Positions 9,466 through 19,663 are shown, numbered from the stretch's first letter. The stretch: DNA of 64,000 bases from JAGSPQ01 sp038206395 (GCA_038206395.1 JBBRAX010000013.1:57477-121476); one strand, 5' to 3'. Numbers and translations are program-made. The notes: generated by a model from the sequence alone, not told the origin.

Positions 9466-10863
9466 TCACGCAAGCAGACCGGGCAGTGCGCCCTGCAGGC
9501 CGGGGTGGCCGAACGCGTTGACCTGCATTCCAAACGCCTGGCAGATGGCGACGAGGATGCCGTTATGGGGCGTGAGCTTCGAGTACTGGGAAGCCAACTG
9601 TTCCTCGCCCTGCGAGAACTTCACGCAGCGTCCGGTGCGAAACTTTCCACCGCAGCCGCCAGCGATGACGAACGGCTGGTCGATGTTGTCGTGCGACGCC
9701 GGGTTGCCCAGCTCGTTGCCCCACAGGATGATGGTGTTGTCGAGCGCGGTGCCGTTGCCTTCGGGGATCGCCTCGAGCCGGCCCATCAGGTACGCCAGCT
9801 GCGAGGCGTACCAGGCGTTCGTCTTCGCGAGGTTGAGACGGGCGGTCGCGCCGGTCGCGCCGGGGTCGTTCACCAGGTGGGCCAGATCGTCGTGGGTGTT
9901 CAGGTTCAACCCAATCCACGGCATGCCCAGCGCGGCGCCTCCCCACTCGTATTGCAGCGAGATGAAGCGCGACAAGTCACAGGCGATGATCTGCGAAATC
10001 AGATCCATCTGCAGGGTGCTGATGGTCGGGTACTGCGACAGCGTGGCAGCGCTGACCGCGGCAGGAGCGGCCGGCTTCTGACAGGCGACTGTCACGGTGG
10101 CCGAGATGCGCTTTTCGATCGTGTCGATCGCCGTGAGGTGCGCTTCGAGCTTTTGCTTCTCGGGGCCAACCAGCCGTTTGCTCAGCCGCCCGATGTCTGC
10201 CTTGACGGTGTCGAGCACCAGCCGCTTCTTCGCGTCTGCTTGCTGGGTGGGTGGGCCGCCCGGGAGCATCAGGTTCTTGAAGACCTTGTTGTAGACCTCG
10301 AGCGGGCTGTCGATGCTCGGCAGTCGAGCGCCACCCGCGCCGAAGAAGAAGCTGTCGAACGATGAGTACCCGGCCTGGGCTCCCACTCCGAGCTGCAGCG
10401 ACGGGAACTTGGTCCCCGCGCCGTAGGTCGCCGCGAGGAACTGGTCGATGGAGGGGCCGGTGGGCCACAGGTCTCCGCTCTTCGTCACGGGCGCCGTGCC
10501 AGTGAAGAGGGAGCACGGCCCGCCCTGGTGACCCGCGTGCTCTCCGTAATAGCCAGGGTTGGCCGACGACTCGTAGACCGACGCCATGTCGACACCCACC
10601 GGGATGAAGAGCTTCGAGCGGTAGGGAGCCAGAGGCGCCAGCGCCGCGTTCGCAAACGAGATGTCGAAGTCGGTCTCTCCGGCTTTGGGGTTCCAGTAGT
10701 CGGGCGTCGAGCCGTGCGGGCTGCAGATCAACACCAGCCGCAGCGGGAAGGCAGCCGCCCCCTCTGCCACCGACGCGTGCAGCATCTGGGCGAACGGCAT
10801 CGCCATCCCGAACGCTCCCAGACTTTTGACGAAGGCCCGACGGGTCAAGCTGTTGATTGCCAT
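9466..10863 (-). CDS. DUF1552 family exported protein (Tat-like signal)
   Basis: 465 residues from the chosen ATG. The N-terminus carries a twin-arginine-like signal (LTRRAFVKSLGAFGMAMPFA), so export through Tat is likely. The body matches my recollection of DUF1552: LVLICSPHGSTPDYWNPK near the start, then HAGHQGGPCSLFTGT and SIDQFLA, and near the end NTIILWGNELGNPASHD and QPFVIAGGCGG. The fold resembles DUF1501/sulfatase-like proteins. The biochemical role is unknown. The ATG at 10863 sits 4 bases past the stop of the DUF1592 gene, the usual partner, so the two are almost certainly one operon. A longer in-frame start at 10932 would overlap that gene and spoil the signal peptide. Confidence 0.85.
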   Translation of the reverse strand: MAINSLTRRAFVKSLGAFGMAMPFAQMLHASVAEGAAAFPLRLVLICSPHGSTPDYWNPKAGETDFDISFANAALAPLAPYRSKLFIPVGVDMASVYESSANPGYYGEHAGHQGGPCSLFTGTAPVTKSGDLWPTGPSIDQFLAATYGAGTKFPSLQLGVGAQAGYSSFDSFFFGAGGARLPSIDSPLEVYNKVFKNLMLPGGPPTQQADAKKRLVLDTVKADIGRLSKRLVGPEKQKLEAHLTAIDTIEKRISATVTVACQKPAAPAAVSAATLSQYPTISTLQMDLISQIIACDLSRFISLQYEWGGAALGMPWIGLNLNTHDDLAHLVNDPGATGATARLNLAKTNAWYASQLAYLMGRLEAIPEGNGTALDNTIILWGNELGNPASHDNIDQPFVIAGGCGGKFRTGRCVKFSQGEEQLASQYSKLTPHNGILVAICQAFGMQVNAFGHPGLQGALPGLLA

Positions 10864-10867
10864 CTGA

Positions 10868-12541
10868 TCAATTCCTCTGGGCCAGCCGGTGGGTGAATTC
10901 TTCGGAACGAACGACGGCGACGACCACGTCACGAACTCCGGCCTCGCCCTTCTGAAAGCGTTCGAACGTCGCCGCGATGTTGCAGTGCTCTGCGTTGGTG
11001 TTGCTGCGGGCGAGCGCGAACTGAAACCAGTTGCGGGTGAAGCAGGCGCGCACTTCGGCGCTGTTGCCCAGCTTCTGCCCCAGCGCGACGGCGCCGGTGA
11101 AGGGGCCGTTGGAATCGGTGAACGTCAGCTCGCCTGAGGCGTCGACGGCCACTCCGTTCTCGGTGATGCGGTGCTGGCCGATGCCGTCGTAGTTCTCGAA
11201 GCCGAAGCCAATCGGGTCCATGAACTTGTGGCAGCCAACGCACGAGCCGGACGAGGTGTGCTGCTCGAACCTGGCCCGGGTGGTGGTGGCGGCGGTGGGG
11301 TTCGTCGAGGGGAGCACGAGGCTCACTCCGGGAGGAGGCGGCGCAATGGGCTGGCAGAAGATGCGGGTTCGAACCTGCTTGCCCCGCTGCACCGGAGAGC
11401 TCAGGTCCCGCTGCGCCCAGGTCGCCAGCACGCTCGCGTGGGTGAGCAGCCCCGCCCGCTGCGTTCCATCGAGCGTCACCTTGCCGAAGGAAGCCGGCGC
11501 TGCGACGGCGTACACCTTTGCGAGCGAGGCATCGATGAACGAGTAGTTCGCGGTGAAGAGGGTGCGCAGCGTGCCATCGGAGGCGAAGACCACGTCCTCG
11601 ACGAAGGCCGAGGTTTCCCGGCGCATGCTCGACGCGAGCGCCGGGCTGAAGAGCGGAAATACGGTGGTGTCTTTGTCGAGCTTCTCGAGCCGGTCGATTC
11701 CCAGCCATTGCGAGAAGAACGCGCTCACCTGCCGACGGGCCTGCGGAGTCTTCATCAGCCGCAGCACCTCGCGCTCGCGGCCGTCGGGGCTGGTGAGATC
11801 CGCCGCCGCCGATAGCGTCGCGTCTGGAGGCGCGCCGGTCACCAGGTACGCCAGCTCGGCGGCGATCTCGTCCAAGGTCAGCTGGGTGGGGGCCGCGCCC
11901 GCGACGGCGGCCGCTCCCAGCTCGGTGCGAAAGAGAAAGTTGGGCGACTGAAAGACGACCTGCAGCATCAGGCCGATTCCAGCCTTGAAGTCCGCCCCCG
12001 CGCGGCCCGCCTGGTAGACGGCGAACAGGCCCGCCCTCTCTTCCGCCGTCACCTCGCGTCGGTACGCCTTCTTCACGAAGTCGTTGATGAACGCCCGCGC
12101 ACACACCTCGTCGCCGGTGCTCGTGCACGGCAGCAGCGAAGCCAGGTTCGTGACCGCGAGGGTCGCCATCGTCTCGGCCGCGACGTTGAGCTTGTCAGCA
12201 AACTCCTGCGTCACTTGAAGATGGTCCGCCTGGTTGGTGTACCCACCCGACGAGGTGTCGATCGGAAACGAGGTCGACGGCGTCAAGGGTTGGGCCAGCA
12301 GCTGCGAGAAGGTGGCGTCGAGCTCGGCGCGGGTGAGCCGCCGGACGCGGGCTGCTGTTGCTGGGCCGGCGGTCACGACGCAGGCGACGGTCGTCCCCCC
12401 ACCTGCACCGCCCGACCCAGGTGCGCCCGGCGCGACACCGGGCTGCAATGGACCCTCGATGACTCCCTCACATCCGGCCAGCAACAGCAGCCCAAGACCT
12501 ACCGTCGTCGCACGCATGGACAGCGCTTGAGCATTCGCCAT
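10868..12541 (-). CDS. DUF1592/DUF1588/DUF1585 family lipoprotein with CxxCH motif
   Basis: 557 residues. The signal peptide has lipobox LLAGC near residue 25. Domain order appears to be DUF1587-like (VRRLTRAELDATFSQLL), DUF1595/DUF1592 in the middle (FVKKAYRREVTAEE; FRTELG; FSQWLGIDRLEKL; SFIDASLAKVYAV), DUF1588 (QRAGLLTHASVLATWA through GSCVGCHKFMDPIGFGFENYD) and DUF1585 at the end (VRACFTRNWFQFALAR). The CVGCH motif looks like a c-type heme site, as in planctomycete relatives. ATG 12541 has a GGAAG five bases upstream; ATG 12517 is an alternative. It is first of a tight pair with the DUF1552 gene. The role is probably an extracytoplasmic redox or polymer-degrading unit, but this is unproven for the family. 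Confidence 0.85.
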   Translation of the reverse strand: MANAQALSMRATTVGLGLLLLAGCEGVIEGPLQPGVAPGAPGSGGAGGGTTVACVVTAGPATAARVRRLTRAELDATFSQLLAQPLTPSTSFPIDTSSGGYTNQADHLQVTQEFADKLNVAAETMATLAVTNLASLLPCTSTGDEVCARAFINDFVKKAYRREVTAEERAGLFAVYQAGRAGADFKAGIGLMLQVVFQSPNFLFRTELGAAAVAGAAPTQLTLDEIAAELAYLVTGAPPDATLSAAADLTSPDGREREVLRLMKTPQARRQVSAFFSQWLGIDRLEKLDKDTTVFPLFSPALASSMRRETSAFVEDVVFASDGTLRTLFTANYSFIDASLAKVYAVAAPASFGKVTLDGTQRAGLLTHASVLATWAQRDLSSPVQRGKQVRTRIFCQPIAPPPPGVSLVLPSTNPTAATTTRARFEQHTSSGSCVGCHKFMDPIGFGFENYDGIGQHRITENGVAVDASGELTFTDSNGPFTGAVALGQKLGNSAEVRACFTRNWFQFALARSNTNAEHCNIAATFERFQKGEAGVRDVVVAVVRSEEFTHRLAQRN

Positions 12542-12645
12542 GCCGCTTCCAGCGCAGCTGCAACCTCGCGGCACCAGGGATGATTGCGATCGGGCGAGCC
12601 AGAAGTGATGGCTCGGGCCCCCATGCGTTGTCGACTGGAGGTCGA

Positions 12646-12834
12646 CTACTGAGAGAACGGATCGACGCCGTCGCCGCCTTTGATGTTCGCGGCCGCTTTG
12701 CGCTTGCGCTTGGGCTGGAGGCTCGCGACCGAGCCAGGTGCGGGAAAACCCGCCGGCCCCCTCGAGCTTCGCCACCCCACCGCGCCCAAGCAGCTCGAGC
12801 AGCAAACGACAGCGGCTGAAGGCCGAGGACTCAC
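12646..12834 (-). other. Small open frame with a kinase-tail-like C-terminus, doubtful
   Basis: A 62-residue frame opens with GTG overlapping the TGA of the TPR gene. It ends in a Lys/Arg-rich tail finishing GGDGVDPFSQ. Tails ending in DPFSx follow PEGA kinases in this organism (the kinase at 57071 ends GDPFSN), so this may be a remnant of the 3' end of such a gene. The first two thirds look non-coding. The rest of 12542-12830 holds no other candidate. Confidence 0.25.
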
Positions 12835-13442
12835 CGAGGCCGAAGGTCAAAGCAGCCGAGCGCGCCCGCGCCGGCGCAGGCATCGGGAGCCGGTCGCGTG
12901 GCGGCATACACCCCCAGCCCGACTCCGGCTGCGACGACGAGCGCGACCGGGATGATCCACGCCAGGTGACGCGAGCCGGACGGCTCGGGGCCAGGCGCAA
13001 CGAGGTCGACCTTCGGCGCCGGCACGAGGACCGCGACGACCGGGCGATCCTGCACGGGGCGGTCTTTCGGAGCGGCGGCCTTCTTGGCAGACAGCTCCAG
13101 CTCGAGCTCGGCGATCATCTCGCGCACCTGGGGCCGTTCGCGTGCGTCGCGCGGCGCCTTGTCGAGGTAGCGCTCGAACATCTCTTTGGACTGCTCGGGC
13201 TGGCCGGCGCGGCGATAGGCCTGCGCGAGGTTGATGAGAAACTCGGGGCGCGGCGCGAGCGCGTAGCCGGCGGCAAACTCACGGATCGCATCGTTGAACT
13301 TGCCCAGGTCGTAGAGCGTCTTGCCTGCGCGAAAGTGGGTCTGGGCGCGCCGCAGGGGATCGTCTTCGGCCGCCAGCGCGACTGCGCTGATCAGCACCCC
13401 AAGCAAAGCCAGCCGAGCCACCATTGCGCGCGAGCGTATCAT
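12831..13442 (-). CDS. TPR protein with signal sequence and C-terminal membrane segment
   Basis: 203 residues. The signal peptide (LALLGVLISAVALAA) is followed by two or three TPR units at about residues 27-110: AQTHFRAGKTLYDLGKFNDA, FLINLAQAYRRAGQPEQSKE, and a YLDKAP linker. A charged and Pro-rich linker precedes a hydrophobic helix (LAWIIPVALVVAAGVGLGVY) near residues 163-183 and a short tail with Cys pairs. Proteins of this shape often accompany Ser/Thr kinases and outer-surface lipoproteins in myxobacteria. The ATG at 13442 or 13424 could be used; neither has a strong ribosome site. It is upstream of the DUF1592 gene but about 290 bases away, so not clearly in that operon. Confidence 0.7.
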   Translation of the reverse strand: MIRSRAMVARLALLGVLISAVALAAEDDPLRRAQTHFRAGKTLYDLGKFNDAIREFAAGYALAPRPEFLINLAQAYRRAGQPEQSKEMFERYLDKAPRDARERPQVREMIAELELELSAKKAAAPKDRPVQDRPVVAVLVPAPKVDLVAPGPEPSGSRHLAWIIPVALVVAAGVGLGVYAATRPAPDACAGAGALGCFDLRPR

Positions 13443-13473
13443 CTGGCCGTGATCGCGCTGGCGGTGGTCGAGC

Positions 13474-13650
13474 TCAACCCACTACTCGTGCCTTGTAGTC
13501 GTACATCGGCGCGAAGCCGGTGGGCCCGCTGGGCCCGCTGCCTCCGGTGGCGATGGTCGGCAGGCCCATCATCCGCCGCAGCTGGTTCCAGTCGTCCATC
13601 GTCACCTTGCCCGGAACAGCGCCGGTGCGATTCGAGCAGCGCTCAAACCA
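13474..13650 (-). pseudogene. C-terminal fragment of an unidentified protein
   Basis: On the minus strand the reading ends with TMDDWNQLRRMMGLPTIA, then a Gly/Ser/Pro linker and FAPMYDYKARVVG before the stop. This looks like a genuine C-terminus, but upstream the frame dissolves into Arg/Pro-rich sequence with no start, so the 5' part is missing. The family is not recognised. Confidence 0.35.
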
Positions 13651-13786
13651 CACCGGGGGCGGGCGCGCACGCTGGCGGCGGATGCGCTGGCGCTGTTTAC
13701 GGCCGAAGGGCCGGCCGGCGCGGAACACGCGGCCGAAGTGCGCCGGTGGTCGGCGAAGCCGCACTGAAAGCTATGGCCGCAAGCGC

Positions 13787-13865
13787 GTCGACCCGTCGGG
13801 CCAGCTGTATGTGGCCGACTTGAACCGGGTCCGAAAGTACGCACCCGCGCTCGGCACCGTGTCCG
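13787..13865 (+). pseudogene. Fragment of an NHL-repeat protein
   Basis: The plus strand encodes VDPSGQLYVADLNRVRKYAP, which is one blade of an NHL propeller (VD-x-x-G-x-LYVAD-x-x-N-x-R-x-R). It has no start, no neighbouring blades and no stop in a sensible place. It lies in the same scar as other broken genes, so it is read as a leftover of a deleted lipoprotein. Confidence 0.4.
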
Positions 13866-13933
13866 CCGAATCAGACCTGTGTTGGCGGCGGCATTGCGAG
13901 TGTCTGCGGAGCGTGAGCTTCCGATTGCACCGG

Positions 13934-14302
13934 TCAGTGGAGACCGAACGGATCGAGAAGCTTCACCCCGGCGCGCCTGAAGTCTCGCGTGTTGTGCGTG
14001 ACAACAGTCAGACCATGTTCTCGTGCCGTCGCCGCGATCAGGCTGTCTTTGATGGGCATCGCAAATCCCTTTCGGCGCAGTTCCGAGAGGAGGCGGGCCC
14101 AGGTTCTGCCTGTCTGGGCAGTAAACGGAAGACACGGCATCGTGCCCACAGTCTGTGCGAACCAAAGCTCGAGTGAAGCGCGCTTACGCCCGTTCGAAAG
14201 CCGGAGAATCCTCAACTCGAGCTCTCCCAGGATGATCGGATCCACGACCAGGTCGGGCTCGTGGAGCGAGAGCCAAGTCACGACTTCGGGTGCTGGCTCG
14301 AC
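13934..14302 (-). pseudogene. VapC-type PIN-domain toxin lacking its N-terminus
   Basis: The frame gives a PIN-domain protein from EVVTWL to the stop: IILGELELRI, GRTWARLLSELRRKG, MPIKDSLIAATAREHGLTVV and THNTRDFRRAGVKLLDPF. These match the middle and end of type II VapC ribonucleases, including the third acidic residue (Asp of KDSLIAATA) and the N-T-R-DF loop. The opening strand with the first catalytic Asp (LLDTNV) is absent: upstream of about 14302 the frame is nonsense. A matching LDTN segment lies inverted at 14505-14549. No antitoxin gene is adjacent. The product is almost certainly inactive. Confidence 0.65.
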
Positions 14303-14404
14303 GCGACGGCGGGGACCAGCGTCTTCCTGGCCTACAGCGACGGAGCGCTCTACATGAGCGCGCTTGCAACCAACGCGTACGTGCTGAAGATCGCGTGCAA
14401 GTGA
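14291..14404 (+). pseudogene. C-terminal fragment of an unidentified surface protein
   Basis: The plus strand reads LDATAGTSVFLAYSDG, then ALYMSALATNAYVLKIAC, and ends in Lys and TGA at 14402-14404. It resembles the final beta strands of a secreted protein. Upstream in frame there is no start. Its left edge coincides with the point where the opposite-strand vapC reading stops making sense, so a rearrangement boundary near 14290-14302 is likely. Confidence 0.35.
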
Positions 14405-14504
14405 GTTGCGTGGGTTGGATGCCTCGCCTGTCTGCCCCGTAACGACTACGAGACGAACCCGGAGTCCGACGGAGCAGATCCTGATGGCCCCGGAGAGCGC
14501 GCTC

Positions 14505-14549
14505 CTGGCCGCCCTCGACACCAATCTGCTTCTTGCTTGGAAGCGACCC
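14505..14549 (+). pseudogene. Possible inverted N-terminal piece of the broken vapC
   Basis: The plus strand encodes LAALDTNLLLAWKRP, which fits the first strand and catalytic Asp of VapC proteins (LLDTNV-x-x-A/E). Orientation is opposite to the vapC body at 13934-14302. A short inversion with one end inside vapC would give exactly this order. The match is only about 12 residues, so chance is not excluded. Confidence 0.3.
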
Positions 14550-14570
14550 CTGAGAACCGCGGGACAGCGC

Positions 14571-15272
14571 TCAGCTGTAACGCGGGCCGGCTCCGCTCGA
14601 CAGAGGGCCGAAAACGCCCGCGCCCAACGCGGCCGGAATCTGCGGAGGCGCGGTGATCAACCGGGGAATCCACTTCCCGGCGGTGACGAGCTCCATGTGC
14701 GAACACCCGGCAGCGTGGTGCGTCACCTTCGCGCGCGACGACGCCGGCAATGCGCGCAGCCACGCCTCCGCCTTCGCGTACGTGGCTTGCCCCACCATCA
14801 CGAGCTCGACGTCGCGTCGAAGCCACGCGTCGAACGGCTTCGGGTCACCGTAGAAGCCATCGAGCAGCACGACCTTCGTCACCCGCGGCGACGACAGCCA
14901 CGCCTTCACCGTCCGATTTCCGCCGCTGTGCGCGACGACCAGCACCGCGTCCGCCTTCGGAACACCGTGCGCGCGCGCGACTTCGGCCAGCAGCCTCTCG
15001 AGGTCGGGCCAGAACACGCGCTGCTGTGGACCCTGCGGCGCTTCGGGCACCACGAACAACGCCTCAACTCCACTCTCTGCGAACTGCTTCGCCAGCCCGT
15101 GCCCTTCGAACGCCGAGTCCGCGTCGTCGCGGTACCCGTGCACGTACACAACGACCATCGACGGCACCGCTGCCCCCGCGCGCCAGGTGTGAATCGGCCC
15201 GTTGTCCGTCGTCCACCGCTGGTGGGTTCCCGTCGCTGCCACCACCGCCATCAGCACCGTCGCGAGCGTCAT
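14571..15272 (-). CDS. Exported alpha/beta hydrolase-like protein
   Basis: 233 residues with an N-terminal signal-like stretch (MTLATVLMAVVAATG). The alpha/beta hydrolase fold is suggested by VVVYVHGYRDD (oxyanion-side HG motif), the nucleophile elbow AHSGGNRTV (G/A-H-S-G-G), a late Asp in VVLLDGFYGDPKPF, and a C-terminal His in CSHMELVTAG. These give a plausible Ser-Asp-His triad for an esterase or peptidase-like hydrolase acting outside the cytoplasm. The substrate cannot be told. An alternative GTG start lies 18 bases upstream. The gene is isolated: scar DNA lies downstream and the next gene upstream on the same strand ends about 180 bases away. Confidence 0.7.
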   Translation of the reverse strand: MTLATVLMAVVAATGTHQRWTTDNGPIHTWRAGAAVPSMVVVYVHGYRDDADSAFEGHGLAKQFAESGVEALFVVPEAPQGPQQRVFWPDLERLLAEVARAHGVPKADAVLVVAHSGGNRTVKAWLSSPRVTKVVLLDGFYGDPKPFDAWLRRDVELVMVGQATYAKAEAWLRALPASSRAKVTHHAAGCSHMELVTAGKWIPRLITAPPQIPAALGAGVFGPLSSGAGPRYS

Positions 15273-15352
15273 GCGCCCGTGGCTGTGCACCTCTCATGCG
15301 GCACCTTTTGACGAGCAGGGGCGAGTGGTTGCGAAGTCGACCGGGGTTCGCG

Positions 15353-15391
15353 GCGTCACACGGCGTTACACCCGGTAACGTTGGGTGACGC
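15353..15391. promoter_or_regulatory. Nested inverted repeat between two minus-strand genes
   Basis: Outer arms GCGTCAC (15353-15359) and GTGACGC (15385-15391) enclose inner arms CGTTAC (15364-15369) and GTAACG (15375-15380) with a 5-base loop. A related sequence recurs at 16406-16445. It could be a binding site or an RNA hairpin; there is no T-tract, so a classic terminator is unlikely. Confidence 0.5.
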
Positions 15392-15453
15392 TGGCCGGCC
15401 CCTCGATCAGTGGATGGTCAGCATCTGCTCTGGCGGAGGGGTCGCAATCCCCA

Positions 15454-16121
15454 TCACGTCCTGCCGTCGAAGGTGGTGAGGCTGTTCGTGGTGCTGCTGA
15501 AGACAGTAATCGAGAGCAGCGCCCCCCGCTTCGGCTCGAAGGCCAGCGTTTGCGAAGAACAGTCTGGGACTGGCCCGAACGAGCACTCGACCAGCGTGCT
15601 GGCGCCGTTGATGAACGCGATCTGCGGGGCGCGCGTTTCGGCGGGGAGAATGGTGTCCCCGAGGCCGATCAACGATTGTCGAGGGTCAGGTTTTTCGCCG
15701 TGGTGAAAGACCCCCGCCGTGCCGAAAGACGGATCCAGCTGACCGTCGCCGAGCGTGCGGAGAATCCGGTTGTTCCCCGAATCGGCGATGTAGATCCGGT
15801 CACCCTCGTCGGTGCACATTCCCTTCGGCTGCTTCAGCCCCGGCACCGCCCCACACGGCTTGAGGTGCGCGTCGAAAATATGAACGCGGTCGGGCTCGGC
15901 CACCAGCACGGCGCGTGTGCCGGAATAGGAATCGCCTTCATTTGAGCCGCTGGCCTTCAACGGCTCGACCACTATCAACGTGGGGTTCTCGACCTGCGCG
16001 GTGTCGGTCACTGCGGGTGCACTGCCGATCGGCACCTGCGCAGTGGCGCAGAGCCACGCTTCGTCTTCCCGGGGTTGCAGGCCGAGAAGCCAAGCGCCAC
16101 GACCATCAACCACGTCTTCAT
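15454..16121 (-). CDS. NHL-repeat lipoprotein, frameshifted just after the signal peptide
   Basis: An ATG at 16121 with a well-placed GGAG encodes MKTWLMVVALGFSAC, a textbook lipoprotein signal with Cys 15. About 20 bases later this frame runs into nonsense and stops, while the mature protein continues in another frame: ALVAEP-type strand VLVAEPDRVHIFDAHLKPCG, GMCTDEGDRIYIADSGNNRI (an NHL blade), then LGDGQLDPSFG and a C-terminal beta region. Joining the frames near the C/G run at about 16069-16075 would restore a protein of about 220 residues. Either the gene is inactivated or there is a one-base sequence error. The role would be surface binding; no enzyme motif is seen. Confidence 0.6.
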
Positions 16122-16405
16122 CGGGACTCCGGGCATCGGTAGCCGTCGACACAGAAGGGCGCTTGGGCGCCAGCGCATCGTGCCGCCCCGACTGCCAGAT
16201 GCGCACAGCAGCGAGGTGAGGAAGATGGATGCGAAAGAGCGGTGCAGGAGCCGGGAAGTGGCGGGGTGAACAAGTCGTCGCGGACGCTACTCGAACGCGG
16301 TGCACCGGTGAGGGCCGCACGGTCGAGCGGCGCTTCGGTAAACACGACGGCCTCAAACGGCACGGAACATTTCCGGTGTCGGCTGGCGCTCTTCATGTCA
16401 CGCCG

Positions 16406-16433
16406 CGTTGACACCCAGTAACGTCGAGCGACG

Positions 16434-16445
<12 letters not shown>
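16406..16445 (+). repeat. Second copy of the 15364-15402 sequence, overlapping a gene start
   Basis: This 40-base stretch matches 15364-15402 in the same orientation, with about five substitutions and one extra base. Both end in GGCCGGCCCC. Here the copy contains the GTG start of the FHA-GAF-sigma54 activator (16434); in the other copy that GTG is CTG. It may be a duplicated promoter and start region. Confidence 0.5.
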
Positions 16446-18217
<1,772 letters not shown>

Positions 18218-18221
<4 letters not shown>

Positions 18222-19420
18222 ACTTCCTCTGCCCCAGCTGCCGCACGCCGTTGCCGCCTCCGGGCGCGAACCAGTGCGCGGGCTGCACGCAGTGCGGGGT
18301 GGTGGTCGACCTGACGGGCATCGACACCGCGCCCGGGCAGGCGCGGCTGTGGCCGCAAATCGACCTGGCCTCAGAGACGTTGGGTGGCTTCAAGCTCGAC
18401 CGCACGCTGGGCGCGGGAGGCATGGGCGCCGTCTACGCAGCGACGGGCCCCACCGGAGCTCAGGTCGCGGTGAAGGTGCTCTCGCCGCTGCTGGCCGCCG
18501 AGCCGGGGCTTCGCGAGAGGTTTCGCCGCGAGGCGCACGCGCTGCGCGCCATCAACCACAAAGGCGTGGTGCGCATCCTCGACGAAGGCGAAGAGCGCGG
18601 CTTTTGCTGGTACGCGATGGAGCGCATCGACGGCGCCGACCTTCGCGAGGTGTTGAAGAAGGGCCGGATGTCGACGGTCGACGCCGAGAAGCTGGCGCGC
18701 GCGCTGCTGGAGGCGCTGGTCGCCGTTCACGACGCTGGCCTGGTGCACCGCGACATCAAGCCGGGAAACATTCTGCTCGCCGCCGATGGCCCGAAGCTCT
18801 GCGACTTCGGCATCGCGCGGTTCGACGGGCAGTCGACGCTCACCGAGTCGGCGGCGATTCTCGGCTCGCTGCGGTACATGGCGCCCGAGCAGCGCTGGGG
18901 GAAAAGCGGCCCGCTGTCCGACCTGTACGGCATCGGCGTGGTGCTGCACGAGGCGCTTTACGGCGGCGTGCCGGGCGAGGTCGCGACCGAAGGCAAAGTG
19001 CCCGAGTGGATGACGGACTTCGTGACCCTGATGGTCAGCGCGCGCGCGGAAGACCGCCCGAACTCGGCGCGCGCGGCGCTGAAGGTGCTCGCCATCTACA
19101 AGAGCCGGCGCCGGCGCATCGTGCTCACCGCGCTGGGCATGCTCGTCTTCTCGGGGCTCATCGCGGGTGGCGCGCTCTACGGGCCGTCGATGCGGAGGGC
19201 GAAAGAGGTCGAGCTGCCCCCGCCTCCCCCGGTGCGCGTGGCCCCAGTGGTGCTCGAGGTCGCCGATGCGGGCGCCGTGGTCGAGGTCGAGGTCTTCGAT
19301 GCCGGGATTCCAGTGGTCGAAGTGGTGGTGCCGCCGCCGCCGAAGCCTGCGGTGAAGACGGCGCCGCCGAAGGGTAAGTCGAAGAAGCCGTCGAAGCTGG
19401 CTCCGCCCAAAGGCGGCTGA
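18218..19420 (+). CDS. Membrane Ser/Thr protein kinase with N-terminal zinc ribbon
   Basis: 400 residues. The N-terminal CPSC...CAGCTQC (Cys 5, 8, 20, 23) looks like a zinc ribbon. The kinase domain at about 57-290 has GAGGMGAVY, Lys 86 in VAVKV, HRDIKPGN (177-184), DFG (197-199) and MAPEQ (221-225), all catalytic residues intact. One membrane helix near 300-320 is followed by a Pro/Val-rich outer tail with repeated VEV and PPPP and a basic end. It starts inside the stop of the FHA-GAF activator, so the pair likely forms a phosphorelay: the kinase phosphorylates the FHA partner or a ligand read by it. The substrate is not determined. Confidence 0.93.
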
Positions 19421-19430
19421 TCAGCAGCGG

Positions 19431-19485
19431 CCGTTCATCCCGAGAGAACCTTCCGTTCATCCCGAGAGAAGTCGAGGGATGAGCC
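19431..19485 (+). repeat. Dispersed palindromic repeat, one full and one partial copy
   Basis: A full 33-base element at 19453-19485 begins CCGTTCATCCCGAGAG and ends GTCGAGGGATGAGCC; TCATCCC and GGGATGA pair as a hairpin. Its first 18 bases are also present at 19431-19448. The same 33 bases with one change occur inverted at 54532-54564. It sits just after the kinase gene stop. Confidence 0.8.
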
Positions 19486-19609
19486 TGCGCAAAGCCGCGG
19501 TGCCGAGGCGGGGGAGTGGAGCATCCGTGCCGCTCCGCGATGCGGGACGAATCGGGTTTCGCGCCTGCCCCGCCCCTCTGACGTGCGGCTGGCACGTGCG
19601 CTGCTCCCT

Positions 19610-19644
19610 CGAGAAACACCGTCCCGGGGTGGGACGGCTTCTCG
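19610..19644. promoter_or_regulatory. Hairpin upstream of a small conserved gene
   Basis: Inner arms CCGTCCC (19619-19625) and GGGACGG (19631-19637) are extended by CGAGAA (19610-19615) and TTCTCG (19639-19644). The structure ends 20 bases before the ATG at 19664. It could be a leader hairpin or a bidirectional terminator; no T-tract follows. Confidence 0.4.
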
Positions 19645-19663
19645 AAAAGTGAGGAAGCCAAGA

